Shown piece after piece: positions 22,771-34,079 of a DNA stretch of 64,000 nucleotides (its first letter is position 1; every line of letters starts with the position of its first letter). The position numbers and the translations under genes are program-made. This DNA is from Dryocosmus kuriphilus (lineage: Eukaryota > Arthropoda > Insecta > Hymenoptera > Cynipidae). The notes below the pieces were generated by a model, which made no database searches, had not been told where the DNA came from, and saw only the letters and a list, made by a program, of their open reading frames with translations. The stretch spans positions 242,153,256-242,217,255 of the forward strand of contig CM076190.1 in NCBI GenBank assembly GCA_038277395.1. Direction: 5' to 3'.

Positions 22771-23300
22771 CAGGGCGTTTTTTTTTTAGCTTGAGACATC
22801 GAAATATCTCAAAAAATACGCATCCTATGAAAAGAATATCTGTGATAAGAACTTTTCATTTTCGAGGGAGACAAACGATTTTAAAAATATTTACACCACC
22901 CCACCCACCCAGGAGGCAGGGGTGGGGGTAACTTTGTAATTTCAAGTGGCAACCCCAATTTTTTATCACAGATTCAGATTCTACTTTATAAAATACGTAA
23001 GTTTAATTCGAAAAAATTTTTTCGATTCGCCACAGATGGCGCTGAAATTGCGAAAAATGGAATTGTTTTTTTTTAACTTGAGACATCGAAAGATCTCAAA
23101 AAACTCGCATCCTATGAAAAAAATATCTGTAATAAGAAATTTTTATTTTCGAAAGGGAAAAAGGATTGTTTAAAAATTTGGTCCACCACTCTCCCCCAGG
23201 AGGCAGGGGTGGGGGTAACTTTGTAATTTCTAATGGCAACCCCAATTTTTATCACAGATTCAGATTCTTCTTTATGAAATACGTAAGTTTTATTCGTTAG
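22771..23300 (+). repeat. Left doubled TIR of the 2.9-kb element
   Basis: Two tandem copies of a block of about 290 bp begin near 22782 and 23076. Each runs from 'acttgagacatcgaaa' through 'ggaggcaggggtgggggtaa' to 'atacgtaagttt'. Short open frames inside are not genes. Confidence 0.75.
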
Positions 23301-23349
23301 AGCTCTATCCAGGAATAATGACGCGGACTTAGTAGTTGCCTATTCCCTT

Positions 23350-23440
23350 CGGGGTGCTTAATTTCGGTGAGTCCCCTTGCCTCTTACCATCGGGGTGCTT
23401 GATTTCGGTGAGTCCCCTCGCCTCTCACCATCGGGGCGTT
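23350..23440 (+). repeat. 43-bp subterminal repeats, left side (2 copies)
   Basis: Two copies of 'ggggtgctt(a/g)atttcggtg' followed by 'agtcccct(t/c)gcctct'. They are inverted relative to the larger set at 24860-25050, so they belong to the inner TIR. Confidence 0.75.
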
Positions 23441-23780
23441 TGAACGTTCGGCAACGGAACAGTAAAAGTGATAAAACTGTAGAAAACCTTTCCCGAATGC
23501 AGTTGGTTTTCGGCAGTCGATTTTGGATGTAGACTATACATATCATCTAGTGTCTACTCTCGACTTCATTCCAGCCGAGCGATAAACGTGTCTGTCCGTG
23601 ATTAACGTTTATTCATTAGGAGGGTTGATTGTGTTCATTTGATTTGTGTATGTTGGTTGTGTTCATTTCAGTTGGTCGTAATTAGTTGCTTTCGCTTGAG
23701 TTATTGCTGTTCGTCACGTTCGCTTGAGTTGGTTTGGGTGTCGCTGTATTCCCTCATTATCTTACTTCACTACTTTTACA

Positions 23781-24836
23781 ATGGAAATTCTATCTCAACA
23801 ACAGCAGATTGAAATGATTCTCATTTATGGAGAAAGTGGCAGGAATATCAATGATGCTCTCATGCTTTATTCTCAACGATTTCCAGAAAGTGTTCCTTCA
23901 TGCGCTTCTTTTTACCGCGTTGTCCAAAACTTCATCACTGACGGAAGTGTACAACCGAAAAAAAGGAAGCGTCGAGTGACAGTTACTGGAGTTGATAATG
24001 AAATCGCAATTTTAGCTGCAGTCACTCATTACCCTCATATTAGTATTCTACAACTAAGCCGCGATTCACGAATGTCCATATCCAGTGTTTGGAAGGTATT
24101 AAAGCGTAATAATCATCATCCGTATCATATTTCACTGCATCAAGAACTTCATGGCAATGATTTTCAGAACCGAGTGACATTTTTTCAATGGGCGGTTCAG
24201 CAGATAGAAGGCAACCTGAATTTCTTTTTTCTAGTACTCTTCTCAGACGAGTCGTCTTTCACAAATCATGGTAACGTTAATCGACACAGCATGCATTATT
24301 GGAGTGTACAAAATCCACATTGGTTGCGTGAAGTTCAGCATCAGCGTCCATGGTCCGTGAATGTTTGGTGTTTAATAATTGAAGATCAACTTATCGGTCC
24401 GTATTTTATTGATGGAAATTTGAACGAAGAAAAATATCGTAACTTTTCAGAAAATGAACTTCCAATTTTACTTGAAGACCTAAGCATGGAAGTGCGACAC
24501 AACATGTAGTTTCAACATGAAGGTTGTCCAGTACATTATTCGGCAATCGCGACGGAAGTACTCAATCGCGAATTCAATGGACGATGGATCAGTAGAGGGG
24601 GTCCAGTAAATTGGTCTGCCAGATCGCCAGATCTCACGGCGCCGGATTTCTATTTGTGGGGTTATCTAGAGAATCGCGTGTATCAAGAAGTGACCACAAC
24701 TCGTATAACATGATCGAGCGAATCAGGTCTGCTTGTTCACAAATAACACCAGACACACTTCGCATTTGTGTGGATTCTTTCGAACCTCGGATTAATAAGT
24801 GCATCGAAGGGTGAGGACAACATTTTGAGCACTTAT
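23781..24836 (+). pseudogene. Tc1/mariner-type transposase of the 2.9-kb element
   Basis: ATG at 23781 (MEILSQQQQIEMILIYGESG) starts a protein with an N-terminal helix-turn-helix region and an IS630/Tc1-type DDE core: first Asp in LFSDESSF, second motif QHEGCPVHYS (Glu where Asp is expected), third motif ARSPDLTAPDFYLWGYL. The frame is stopped by TAG at 24507-24509, where relatives have Trp before FQH. It shifts near 24700, after which SYNMIERIRSACSQITPD and FEPRINKCIEG continue in another frame to about 24812. The longer upstream reading from 23724 uses a non-ATG start and is not needed. Inactive, but recently decayed. Confidence 0.85.
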
Positions 24837-24859
24837 CGTAAAATAATTAATCGAAATCA

Positions 24860-25050
24860 AGCACCGGGATGGCGAGAGGCGAAGAGACTCACCGAAATCA
24901 AGCACCACGATGGTGAAAGGCGAGAGGACTCACCGAAATCAAGCACCCCGATGGTGAGAGGCGAGGGGACTCACCGAAATCAAGCATCCCGATGGTGAGA
25001 GGCAAGGGGACTCACCGAAATTAAACACCCTGAAGGGAATAGGCAACTAC
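24860..25050 (+). repeat. 43-bp subterminal repeats, right side (4-5 copies)
   Basis: Tandem copies of 'actcaccgaaatcaagcacc' followed by 'ccgatggtgagaggcgaggg'. The peptide with repeated 'DGERREDSPKSSTP' is a translation of these repeats, not a gene. Confidence 0.85.
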
Positions 25051-25084
25051 TAAGTCCGTGTCGTTATTCTTGGGTAGAGCTAAA

Positions 25085-25672
25085 ATTAGTGTCAACAATT
25101 TCATTTTTCGCAATTTTAGCGCCATCTATCGCAAATCGAAAAAAGTTTTTCCAATGAAACTTACGTATTTCATAAAGGAGAATCTGAATATGTGATAAAA
25201 AATTGGGTTGCCAGTCAAATTACAAAGTTACCCCCACCCCTGCCTTCAGGGTGGGTGGGGTGTGGTAAATTTTTTTAAAATCGTCTTCCCCTCTTGAAAA
25301 TAAAAATTTCTTATGACAAATATTTTTTTCAAAGGATGCGGATTTTTCGAGGTATTTCGATGCCTCAAGTTAAAAAACAACAATTCCATTTTTCGCAATT
25401 TCAACGCCATCTTCGCGAATCAAAAAAAATTATTCGAATAAAACTTACGTATTTCATGAAGGAAAATCCGAGTCTGTAATAAAAAATTGGGGTTGCCATT
25501 TGAAATTACAAAGTTACCCCTAACCCTGCCTCCTGGATGTGTATGGTGGGGTTAGTTTTTTAAAAATCGTTTTTATCCCTCGAACATGAAAAGTTCTTAT
25601 TGCGGATATTTTTTTCATAGGATGCGTATTTTTTGAGATATTTCGATATCTCAAGTTAAAAAAAACACCCTG
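25085..25672 (-). repeat. Right doubled TIR of the 2.9-kb element
   Basis: Inverted counterpart of 22771-23300, again with two tandem blocks (about 25090-25370 and 25375-25672). The block junction carries 'cctcaagttaaaaaacaaca'. The element ends 'aaaaaacaccctg' before TA. Confidence 0.75.
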
Positions 25673-26090
25673 TATACATATGTTCTGTAACTTGCATAGT
25701 TTAGTCAGAAAATGGATCTTTTGATTTCGTGAAAACCGTTTTTGATGGATAAAACCATAACTGTTGGTAAAAAGTGTCTGGTTAACGAACGCGTCCTTAC
25801 TTTTCACGCCTTAAAGAAGTATGCCAAAGCGCAACCCAATCCGATTAGTCCTTACAAAATTATCGTGACCACAGACGACGACGACGACGATGACGACGAC
25901 AACGCCAACGACGCTGACAACGACGCCGACAAAAACAGACGGACACACAGCCTCGTAAAAACCGTTTTTTTCTGGCTCAGGGCTTTCAAAACGTGGAGAT
26001 CTGATGAAAATGGGGGGGGGGGGGGGGGGGGGGGGGGGGTCAAATTTTACACAAATCTAAATACCTTCTCTGATGAGAATTGATAACATT
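25673..26090. repeat. Spacer with (GAC)n microsatellite and a 28-nt G run
   Basis: Contains a GAC/GAT run from about 25876, an imperfect 'aacgccaacgacgctgacaa' extension and poly-G at 26012-26039. The open frame 25742-26083 encodes poly-Asp and poly-Gly from these runs and is not credible as a gene. The flank resumes the AT-rich sequence interrupted by the transposon at 22769. Confidence 0.6.
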
Positions 26091-26543
26091 TTCTAGAAAA
26101 TATCAAATTTCCAACAAAAATAAAGAAAATAAAAGGGATTCTAAAAAAAGAGGCGAAAATTTGCGATTTGCAAAAGCTAATTGTAGTTTCTAAGTGATTT
26201 TAGCGAATATTTAAAAAATTTGAAGGCACTTAAAAACATTCTAAGGAGTTTTGTAATATCTTAACTGATATGTTTTTAAGACGAGTAAAGGAGAATAAAT
26301 AGAGATTGATTTATTTAAAATGATTTTCGTCAATGTTGAAACGAAAACCGATTCTTCCATTGTATAGTAACAATGTTTTCCTCAAAAAATTGTACGAAAC
26401 AATGTCATAAATTTCAATGATTTTTGTTCTTTCAATGAAGAAGAAAAACAGATTAATGAAATGCAAATAAATTAGAAGGACGAATAAGATAATGAACTTT
26501 ATTTATCTTGCAACATTTTCCAGAATATCATTAGTTACAAAGA
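26091..26543 (+). promoter_or_regulatory. Satellite A remnant, upstream module and 5' UTR of copy 3
   Basis: About one satellite A unit ('gcgatttgcaaaagctaatt') leads to the module: 'gattttagcgaatattta', 'gagaataaatagagattg', 'tttatttaaaatga', 'cgtcaatgttgaaacg', 'cataaatttcaatga', 'aaatgcaaataaatt' and 'ccagaatatcattagtta'. This is the best-preserved full-length module. 'aataaatag' lies about 30 nt before the 'gtcaatg' segment, compatible with a TATA-like box and initiator. Confidence 0.55.
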
Positions 26544-26601
26544 ATGAGAGCGGTGATTCGGATTTTGCTTTCAACTTTAGTGATTTTCACTAATTCTGTT
26601 G
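26544..26601 (+). CDS. Secreted-protein family copy 3, exon 1 (signal peptide)
   Basis: ATG at 26544 opens MRAVIRILLSTLVIFTNSV plus a G, then the strong donor GTAAGT. Layout, phase and length match the other two copies. The N-terminus has two arginines, then a hydrophobic stretch (ILLSTLVIF), as expected for entry into the secretory pathway. It joins to 29080 and completes a 158-residue precursor. Confidence 0.85.
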
Positions 26602-26769
26602 GTAAGTATAATAAAGTCTATAATTTAAATAAAATACGTTCGAAATTACAGTTTATTTATTTCCTATCGAAAATTGTTTAAACAAAAATACCTCCTTTAT
26701 CTCCATTTACATAAAGTTACATAAGTAACTTAAGTAATTTATCCGAATCCCTACAATCTTTGTAAGTGT
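26602..26769 (+). other. Conserved head of the copy 3 intron
   Basis: Alignable with the other intron heads ('aagtctataatttaaa', 'aaaatacgttcgaaattaca', 'catttacataaagttaca'), but shorter. It passes into satellite B at about 26770. Confidence 0.5.
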
Positions 26770-29030
26770 TCAAATTCTGGAAAATCAAAAAGATTCAAAA
26801 AATTCAAAGAATTTAAAGAAATTCAAGGAGGTGAAAATAATTCAAAGTTTTGGTAAGAATTCAATGTGATTAAAAGAATTCAGTGCGTTCAAAGTCATTT
26901 AATAAACTTAAAATGATACAATAAATTTATAGAATTCAAAGAAAATCAATGAATTAAAATGAATTCAATTAATTGAAAAAAACGCATTTAATTCAAAAGA
27001 ATTTAAAAAACATACCCAACAATTTTTTGAATTTCCGCCATTCTTCGAATTTGCTTAGTTCTCTTTTGAATTTGCTGGATTGTTTGCAATTCCCCGCCTG
27101 CATTGAATTTTTTGAAACTCCACGCATGCGCTGAATTATTTGGAAGTATTTGAAATACCATCAGTTTCTTAAAATTACTTGAATTTCTGGAAATTCATTA
27201 AATACCTCGAATTTTATGAATTCCCTTAAATTCATTTAATAATCTTCAGTTTTCTGAACTTCCTGAATTCGTCGAATTCATTTTCTTGAAATTCTTTAAA
27301 ACTCCTCAAATTTCTTTTCATAAGGGTTCAAATTCCTTGTACTTCCTTCAGTTCCGTAGAATTTCTCGACTTATCCGAATCTCTACAAATTCTCCGAATT
27401 CTTCGAATTCCTTAAATTCCCCGAATTCATTGCATTTCATTGAATTATCTGGACTCTCTGAATTGAAAGTATTTTTTTTCGATTTTCTCAATTCCTCCAA
27501 TTAATTAAATTCCTTTGAATTCTTTGAATTTCTCAAATTAATTAAATTCCTTTAATTCTCTGCATTTCTTGAATTCGGAGGAGTTATTGAATTCCTTTTC
27601 TGAAGATTCTTTAGAAACTCTTCAGCTTTTTTCTTGTAATACCTCAAATTCCTTGTAATTCCTTCAATTCCACGGAATTCTTCGAATTACTTGGAACTCT
27701 TGAAATTCTTCTTGTTCAATAAATTCCCTGAATTCCTCGAATGCATTGAATTTCCCAGAATTCTGAGTTTTCCGAATTGAATGTATTCTTTTTAATTCTA
27801 TGAATTTCTGCAATTAATTAAGTTCCTTTGAACTTCCTAAATTTCTCAAGTTATGTGAATTCTTTTCAATTCGCTGATTTTCTTGAATTCCTCGAACCCA
27901 TTGATTTCCTTTCCTAGAAAGTCCTTAAAACACTTAAAATTTCTTCTTATAATGCCTTGAGCTCCTTGTAATTCCTTCAAGTCCATGGAATTTCTCGACT
28001 TACATGGAGCTCCTCAAATTCTTCGGATCTTTCGAATTCACTGAATTCCTCAAATTCGCTCAACTTCTCTGAACTCTCCGAGTTCTCTAAATTCAATGAA
28101 TTTTGCTTCATTCTCTGAATTCCTCCAATTAATTAAGTTCTTTTGAATTCAAGGAATTCCTCAAATTCCTCAAATCAATTGAATTCATTTTAATTCTCTG
28201 AATTTCTTGAATTACCTTAACTCTTCGAATCCAAATTATTTCTCTGAATTCTGTCAATTCCTCTAACTTATTGAATTTCTCTTCATTCTCTTCATTCCCT
28301 GAATTCCGCACATTATTCTTAGTTCCTTTGAATTTCCTGAATTCCACCAAATGAATTGAATTTCTTTCAATTATCTGAATTTCTTCAATTCCATGATTTC
28401 ATTGAATTTCTCTGATTTTTTTGAACTCACTGAATTCAACAAATTATTCTTAATTCGCTGAATTGCTCCAATTAATAACATTCCTTTGAATCCTCAGAAT
28501 TCCACCAAATTAATTGAATTTCTTTCAACTTTCTGAATTTCCTAAATTCCTCGAATTCATTGAATTCCTTAAATTCCTTTTCTTGAAATTCCTTAAAATT
28601 CCTCAAATTTCTTTTTTGTAATTCCTTCAATTTCGTGGAATTTCTCGACTTAGTTGGAACTCTTATAATTCTTCGGATTCACCAAATTCCCTGAATTCGT
28701 CGAATTCATTGAATTACTCTGCATTCTGTGAACTCACGGAATTCACTGAAGTGCTTTGAACTCGACGAATTCAATAAATTTTTCGAATTCATCGGGTTTC
28801 TCTGAATAATCTGAATTCGACGGATTCTTTTTAATTCTCTGAATTTCTGCACTTAATTGCGTTACTCTGCAATCCCTGAATTACTCAATTTAACTGAAGT
28901 TCTTTCAATTCTCTGAATTTCTTGAATTCCTCGTATCCTTTGATTTCACTGAGCTCCACAAATTCCTTGCAATTTCCAAAAATCCTTTGAAATTATGAAT
29001 AAAATTCTTTGGGATATTTGGAATCTTTAG
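26770..29030 (+). repeat. Satellite B filling the copy 3 intron
   Basis: The shortest satellite B array, about 2.3 kb. The purine-rich arm runs to about 27010, then 'caacaattttttgaatttcc' marks the pivot and the pyrimidine-rich arm follows. The total intron is 2,478 nt against 3,540 and 5,613 in copies 2 and 1, so intron length follows repeat number. Confidence 0.85.
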
Positions 29031-29079
29031 AATTCTTTGGAATCCCTCAAAATCTCAGCCAAGGATTTTCTTTTTGCAG

Positions 29080-29498
29080 AATTAGCCATGCGGTCACCGG
29101 TCAACTCACCGCCAAGGGAGCCGTCGTGCCCCACCTACCATCTTGATACTTTTTTATACGAAACGCAAGAAGATATCGAATATTTACCTGTAGATCCCTT
29201 TGAGGTAGCAGTAGAGGGGGAAGGAGATAACAAGTACATCATTGGTAGAGTTCTTAGCGAGAATTTGTGTCCATTGAAGGAGATTATAGAGAATCGCATT
29301 CAAAGAGTTAAGATACACACTGAGACCGGCAACTCTGTACTAATTCCGAATGGGGATCCTCTGAATCTACGGTTCTTTCACCCATATTTGGAACAAGGAA
29401 ACATTCAATTTGCCAAGAGTGCCTACATGAGAATGCATGAGCACATCATGGAACATGGCTATCCTAAGTTTTATAAAGTTGTCCCTTATCCATATTAA
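29080..29498 (+). CDS. Secreted-protein family copy 3, exon 2 (intact)
   Basis: Follows 'ttttctttttgcag' and encodes 138 residues after the split Glu codon, with TAA at 29496. Motifs shared with copy 2 are VAVEGEGDN, YIIGRV, RVKIHT, RFFHPYLEQGNI, HIME-GYP and KVVPYP. Changes cluster between residues 84 and 116 and around residues 30-60, while both proteins keep exactly the same length. There is no second hydrophobic segment. The apparent earlier start (MESLKISAKD...) is intron sequence read from a TTG. Function unknown; the precursor is probably exported. Confidence 0.85.
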
Positions 29499-29800
29499 GA
29501 GAAAAAAATTTGGCAGATCGGGCCCAGGATAGCGCCCGGCTTCGACAGATTACAGCCTAATTTTGCCAGACGCGACACAGGATTATGCCATGACTTATCC
29601 AAGATTTTGCCAGCTTTCAGCCATGATTGCACAAAAAATTTGGTCAGGATTGGACCAGGTTTGACCCTGTATTGCGCCAACATTGGCCTATCATTTTTTC
29701 CGTTCTTATTCAATTCTTAATATTGTATTCGAACCGCTAGTACCGAACCAGTACCCTTTTGTGATGAATAAAGCCTATATATGTATTGAATTCGTTATTA
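29499..29800 (+). other. 3' UTR and polyadenylation signal, copy 3
   Basis: Conserved with the other two copies; 'ttttgccagctttcagccat' shows the spaced 'gcca' words. AATAAA at 29767-29772 is followed by 'gcctatatatgtattgaatt'. The minus-strand open frame 29495-29713 is a shadow. Confidence 0.75.
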
Positions 29801-30574
29801 ATTTTGAAATCCTGTCCCAAATTCTTCTTCCTATTATAATTGTAATTATAATTATAATTTAGAGAAAACAACATAACTTACAATTTTTAAGAATCTATGA
29901 ACCTTCTTTGAAGCCTGACGATTTTTTAACAGAAATATCGATTTTCGTTAAAAACTCCAAAATAACCTAAAATTGTTCAAAGCTTCTGAATCGTCATTAA
30001 TAGCTGATTTTTCTTTATTAAAAATACCAATTTCCGACGAAAAATAATGAAAGTTTGAGATATGGACAAGTTAGTTTGTAGATTTTCTCATTTTTCTTAA
30101 AAAATGATAAGCTTCTACAGAAAATGAAAGAAAATTACATAATTTAAAAAAAATTACTCAAATTTGCGTTTTGAAAAATGTAATTGTAATTTTTTATAAT
30201 ATTTCCTAAAAAATTACAAATTTCTAACAAAAATAAAGAAACTTTACGATTTGCAAAAGCTAATTCTATTTTTTCATAGCTTTTATCAGGAAATAACAAA
30301 CTTCTACAGAAAATTGTAGAAAATAATGTGTTCTTACGAAAAATAACGACAATTTGCTATTTGCGAGGGTTATATGTAATTTTTGAGAGTTTTTCTGAAA
30401 AAAATTACAAATCTCTACAGAAAAGTATAGAAAATTATGAGCAATTACAAAAAATAACGATTTGCGATTGTAAAGAACCAGTTGTTGTTTTTCATAATCT
30501 TTTCTAAAAAATTACAAATTTAAATAAAAAATCGCGAATATTTGCGCTTTGAAAAAGAGAATTGTACTTTATCA
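29801..30574. repeat. Spacer, then short satellite A array
   Basis: 29801-30000 resembles the spacer after copy 1 ('gttcaaagcttctgaatcgt' versus 'ctgaaaagttctgaatctt'). From about 30005 diverged satellite A follows ('tttgcgttttgaaaaa', 'gatttgcaaaagctaattc', 'aaattgtagaaaataatg') until the LINE begins. Confidence 0.65.
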
Positions 30575-30927
30575 TTGATTCGTTTATCACTCTCCATTAC
30601 CGGTTTGAGGGCTCTGTTCACTTTATGTCTTTTACAATTTCACTTAACCATTATGCCTTATGCTTATCTTAACCTATTATCGATTCATTATGTACAAATT
30701 CTTAAATACTATCTTACTATCTATTATCTAATATCCACCAAGTGCGTGAGACCTTCCAGGGCTTCCGTTTCCTCAACCATTAGTATTTTATCCAAGTCAC
30801 GCAACACTAATTTTCCTTCGATTTTGGTTTACTCCTCCCCCATACATCCTCTCTTCTCTTTTCTTTTCTAAGCTCTTCACCCAGTTTTCCCCTTGTCCAC
30901 AACCGCTCAGTATCCACCTAACACTAT

Positions 30928-33900
30928 CTAGTACGCTTTTTCCCCCTTCCTCTTCGCCTGTACACCTCTCCAACACATACTCCCATATTCCCCTTCATAC
31001 CTACATACCCTGTACATTTTCATTTCTTCACTCATCCAATATTTACATTCATTCATGCCTTCACCCATTCTGAAACGTATCATCTTGGGCCACCTGCACT
31101 CCTTTTTCAATTTCCCAAAATATTCTGGGTCCCCTTTCATCTTGACAAATTTATACCATTCATTATATTTTGACCCTATAATCTTTTCGCACCTCTTCTC
31201 CTCCTGCTTCTTACTCATCACCTCGTCACACACTCTCCATTCCCTTCTAACTTGCCACCTCTCTTCCTCCCATTTTGAATGTCCTGTGCTACCTCTGCTC
31301 TCTCTATTTATTAATTCCTGGCGGCACACTTGTGCTTTTTTGCTACCCTTACCACTCTTAAGTTTCTCTTTGAAATTCCAGACCCTTTTTCTCTGCCTTA
31401 TCATCAATTTCTCTCCCCCTGTTTCTTCTCTCAAAATATAACCTGGGCAGTTCTAGCTCACTCCCATAAACCATCTCAGAAATCTTTCTTGCATGCTTTC
31501 TACCTTCTTGTACTCCTTCTAACCCCATATATTCACTCCATAAGACATCACTGACCATACGAGCGAGTCAAACAGCCATAATCTCATCTTCCGTTCCTCT
31601 TTGAATCTTCTTTTTCCAATCCCCCACACTTGACCCATCACCTTACTCGCATCTTCTATCCTTTTCTTCACCTGTAGATCATTTCCACCTCCCGCTTCGA
31701 ACCAAAATCCTAAATAACAAGATTCCTCTACCATTTCCACCATTTCTCCATTTATCTCCCATCCATACTTTACTTCATTCTTTCTCTTTCTGAAACAGAC
31801 TGTTTTTGTCTTCGTCACATTAATTGTCAAGTCTTTCCCTCTCCCATACCCTTCGAAGCCTTTCATTAGCAAGCTCATTCCATTTTCATTCTCTTCTAGA
31901 AGCACCACATCGTCCGCATACGCTAGTGAGTATATTCTTTTATTTCCTAGAACTGTACCACCTTTACCATTCTTTTCCATTTTCTCTTCCAGGTCTGCTA
32001 ATATTATGCTAAATAACAATGGACTTAGCGGGCACCCTTGCCTGAGACCCCTCCCTGCCCAAAATCCCTCCCCTTTCTGTTCGCCAATTCTCTCCGTTGT
32101 CTTCATCCCCGTAAAGACCTATTTTATCCTCTCAATCAATTCTTCGTCGACCCCCCTTCCTTTCATTGCCATCCATAAAAATTTTCTATTCATCGAGTCG
32201 AAAGCTGCCTTAAAATCTACCAAGAGGGCAACTAGCTTTCCTTTCTTCTGTCCCAGGTTCCTGTTGACTAGATAATTCAGAACGAAAATGTTATCCACTG
32301 TTCCCATCCCCTTCCCGAATCCTGTTTGATTGTGTGGAATACATCCTTTCTCTTCTACCTGTTCTTCTAATCTCTTCCTAAGCACCTCCGCGTAAATTTT
32401 ATATGTTACTGGCATGAGAGTGATTCCTCTATAATCTTCCACTTTTCTACCCCTACCTTTCTTTAATAACGGACCTACCAAACCTGTTCTCCACTTCTTG
32501 GGCCGTCCTTCCCCTCTCCATACTCTACTACATACTTCCCAGATCTTTTCTCTAATCCTTCTTCCTCCAAATTTCAACGCTTCATTCTCCATCCCATCCT
32601 CCCCTGTCGCCTTGTTTCCTTTAACTTCCCAATCGCTTGATTCACCTCCTCTCTGGTCACCTCATTCCCCTCTTCCATTCCTCCCTCCTTGCACTTTCTG
32701 CCATCCCCCTTCACTTGGCTATCCACGCCTCCGAGCAATTTCTCGAAGTATACCATCCATTCCTCCATATTCATCTCTTCATTGATTCCTTTCCATCCAC
32801 ACCTCTCTCTATTGATCACCTCCCATTCTCTTCATTTCTTTATTGCTTTCTCTACCTCCTCTATATACCTCGTCTTCTCCTCCTGTCTTTTCAAATCTAG
32901 TGATCTCTAGTGTTCGCTTTTTCTTTTATTATATTACTTTCTGTCCATCTCTCCTCTTCTCCAATTCTTTAACGATAATTTCATATGTTCTTTACTCCCT
33001 ATATATTCCAATTCCCACCGCCCTCTTTTCTCCCTTCTTTTCTCCCCACTTAGCCTACTTTCTTCCACTATCTTCTCTACCTTTTCCTTAATCACACACA
33101 ACCTCGCGTCCACGCCTTCCCCCTCTTCAATCATAGTATACTCTTCTTCCATTCTTTCCGTATATTCTGTTATCTTATCAACTCTCCACGAGCCCATCTT
33201 TGCTTTCTTCCTTGTCACTCCCTCTTTCTTCCTTCTCTCTCTTCTCCTGTTCCAACATTTCTACGTTGCAATTACCGGGAAGTGTTCTGGCCCTATTTCG
33301 TTCCCTATTTCCATTCTTTCCAACAACCTGCTTATCCTTTCCTCTGTCAGAATGTAGTCTATTACTGTTTCTCCTTTTCCTGCAATTGCAATTTCCCCTT
33401 CCTCATCCCCCTACGAGTTCTCATTACAAATGACCCATCCTGTTTCTCCCAGAATTTCCAGCAGTGTCCTACCCTACTGTTCCACCTGTTTATGTTTTGA
33501 TTTTCTCCTGAAAGTCTCACTCTCTTCAACCCGTATTTCCCCTCCCTGTTCCCTTGTCCAAGCATTCAGATCGCCTCCTATCAAAACCAATTTGTCATGC
33601 TTTTTCGTCACCCATATCCTGATCACACTCCAACATTCTTCTTCTCCCGTTCTCCTGTAGATGCAAACTATCCTCACCTTTCTTCTTCCTATCTTCACCA
33701 TTCTCGTCATTACTCCATCTGTTTCCTCAAATCCCATTTCTATTCTCTCTTCACCTACCAATTCATTTCTTACTCCTGACACCATGCCCCCTTTCTTTCT
33801 TCCCTTTAACTTCTCTTTCTTTGCCCCTTGCATCTTCCATTTATATCCCTTGGGTAACTTCCTCTTCACCCTCCTCCAATCCTTCTCATCTAAACAGGTT

Positions 33901-33995
33901 TCAATCAGCATCAGTACATCCCATTTCTGCATCTCTTCCCAGAATCCTTCATCTTTATTCATTAGCCTTGATACATTCCAAAACACTACTATCAT
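30928..33995 (-). pseudogene. LINE ORF2: endonuclease, reverse transcriptase, C-terminal domain
   Basis: The start near 33995 reads MIVVFWNVSRLMNKDEGFWE, an exonuclease/endonuclease/phosphatase-type N-terminus with IETCLDE and IGGDLNAWTREQG motifs. The linker is at about 33218-32640. RT motifs on the minus strand include 'EDYRGITLMPVTYKIYAEVL', 'QTGFGKGMGTVDNIFVL', 'LLVDFKAAFDSMNR', 'GLRQGCPLSPLLFSI' and the catalytic 'YADDVV'. After the RT comes 'MGQVWGIGKRRFKEERKM' and a basic region with 'YNEWYKFVKMKG' and a damaged zinc knuckle. At least six frame changes and a stop near 32119 make it inactive. Opposite-strand frames rich in Ser, Leu and Pro are shadows. Confidence 0.85.
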
Positions 33996-34079
33996 TTCTT
34001 TCTTCCTTCCTTTCTCCCTTCTTTCTTTTTTAAGCCCCTGCCTATTTTTGTGGAAACCCCGTCACTCCGCCTTCTCCTC

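Larger units (their letters stand above)
22771..25672 (+). mobile_element. Tc1/mariner-superfamily element, 2.9 kb, long doubled TIRs
   Basis: Flanked by TA at 22769-22770 and 25673-25674, with ends 'cagggcg' and 'caccctg'. The long inverted ends share 'cttgagacatcgaaatatct', 'gcatcctatgaaaa', 'ggaggcaggggtgggggtaa' and 'acttacgta'. Within each end the block is present twice in tandem. Subterminal 43-bp repeats lie inside the TIRs. A single transposase gene with lesions fills the centre. Confidence 0.85.

Noticed and set aside
25742..26083. 113-codon frame with poly-Asp and poly-Gly
   Set aside because: Generated by a GAC microsatellite and a G run, with no conserved flanks.
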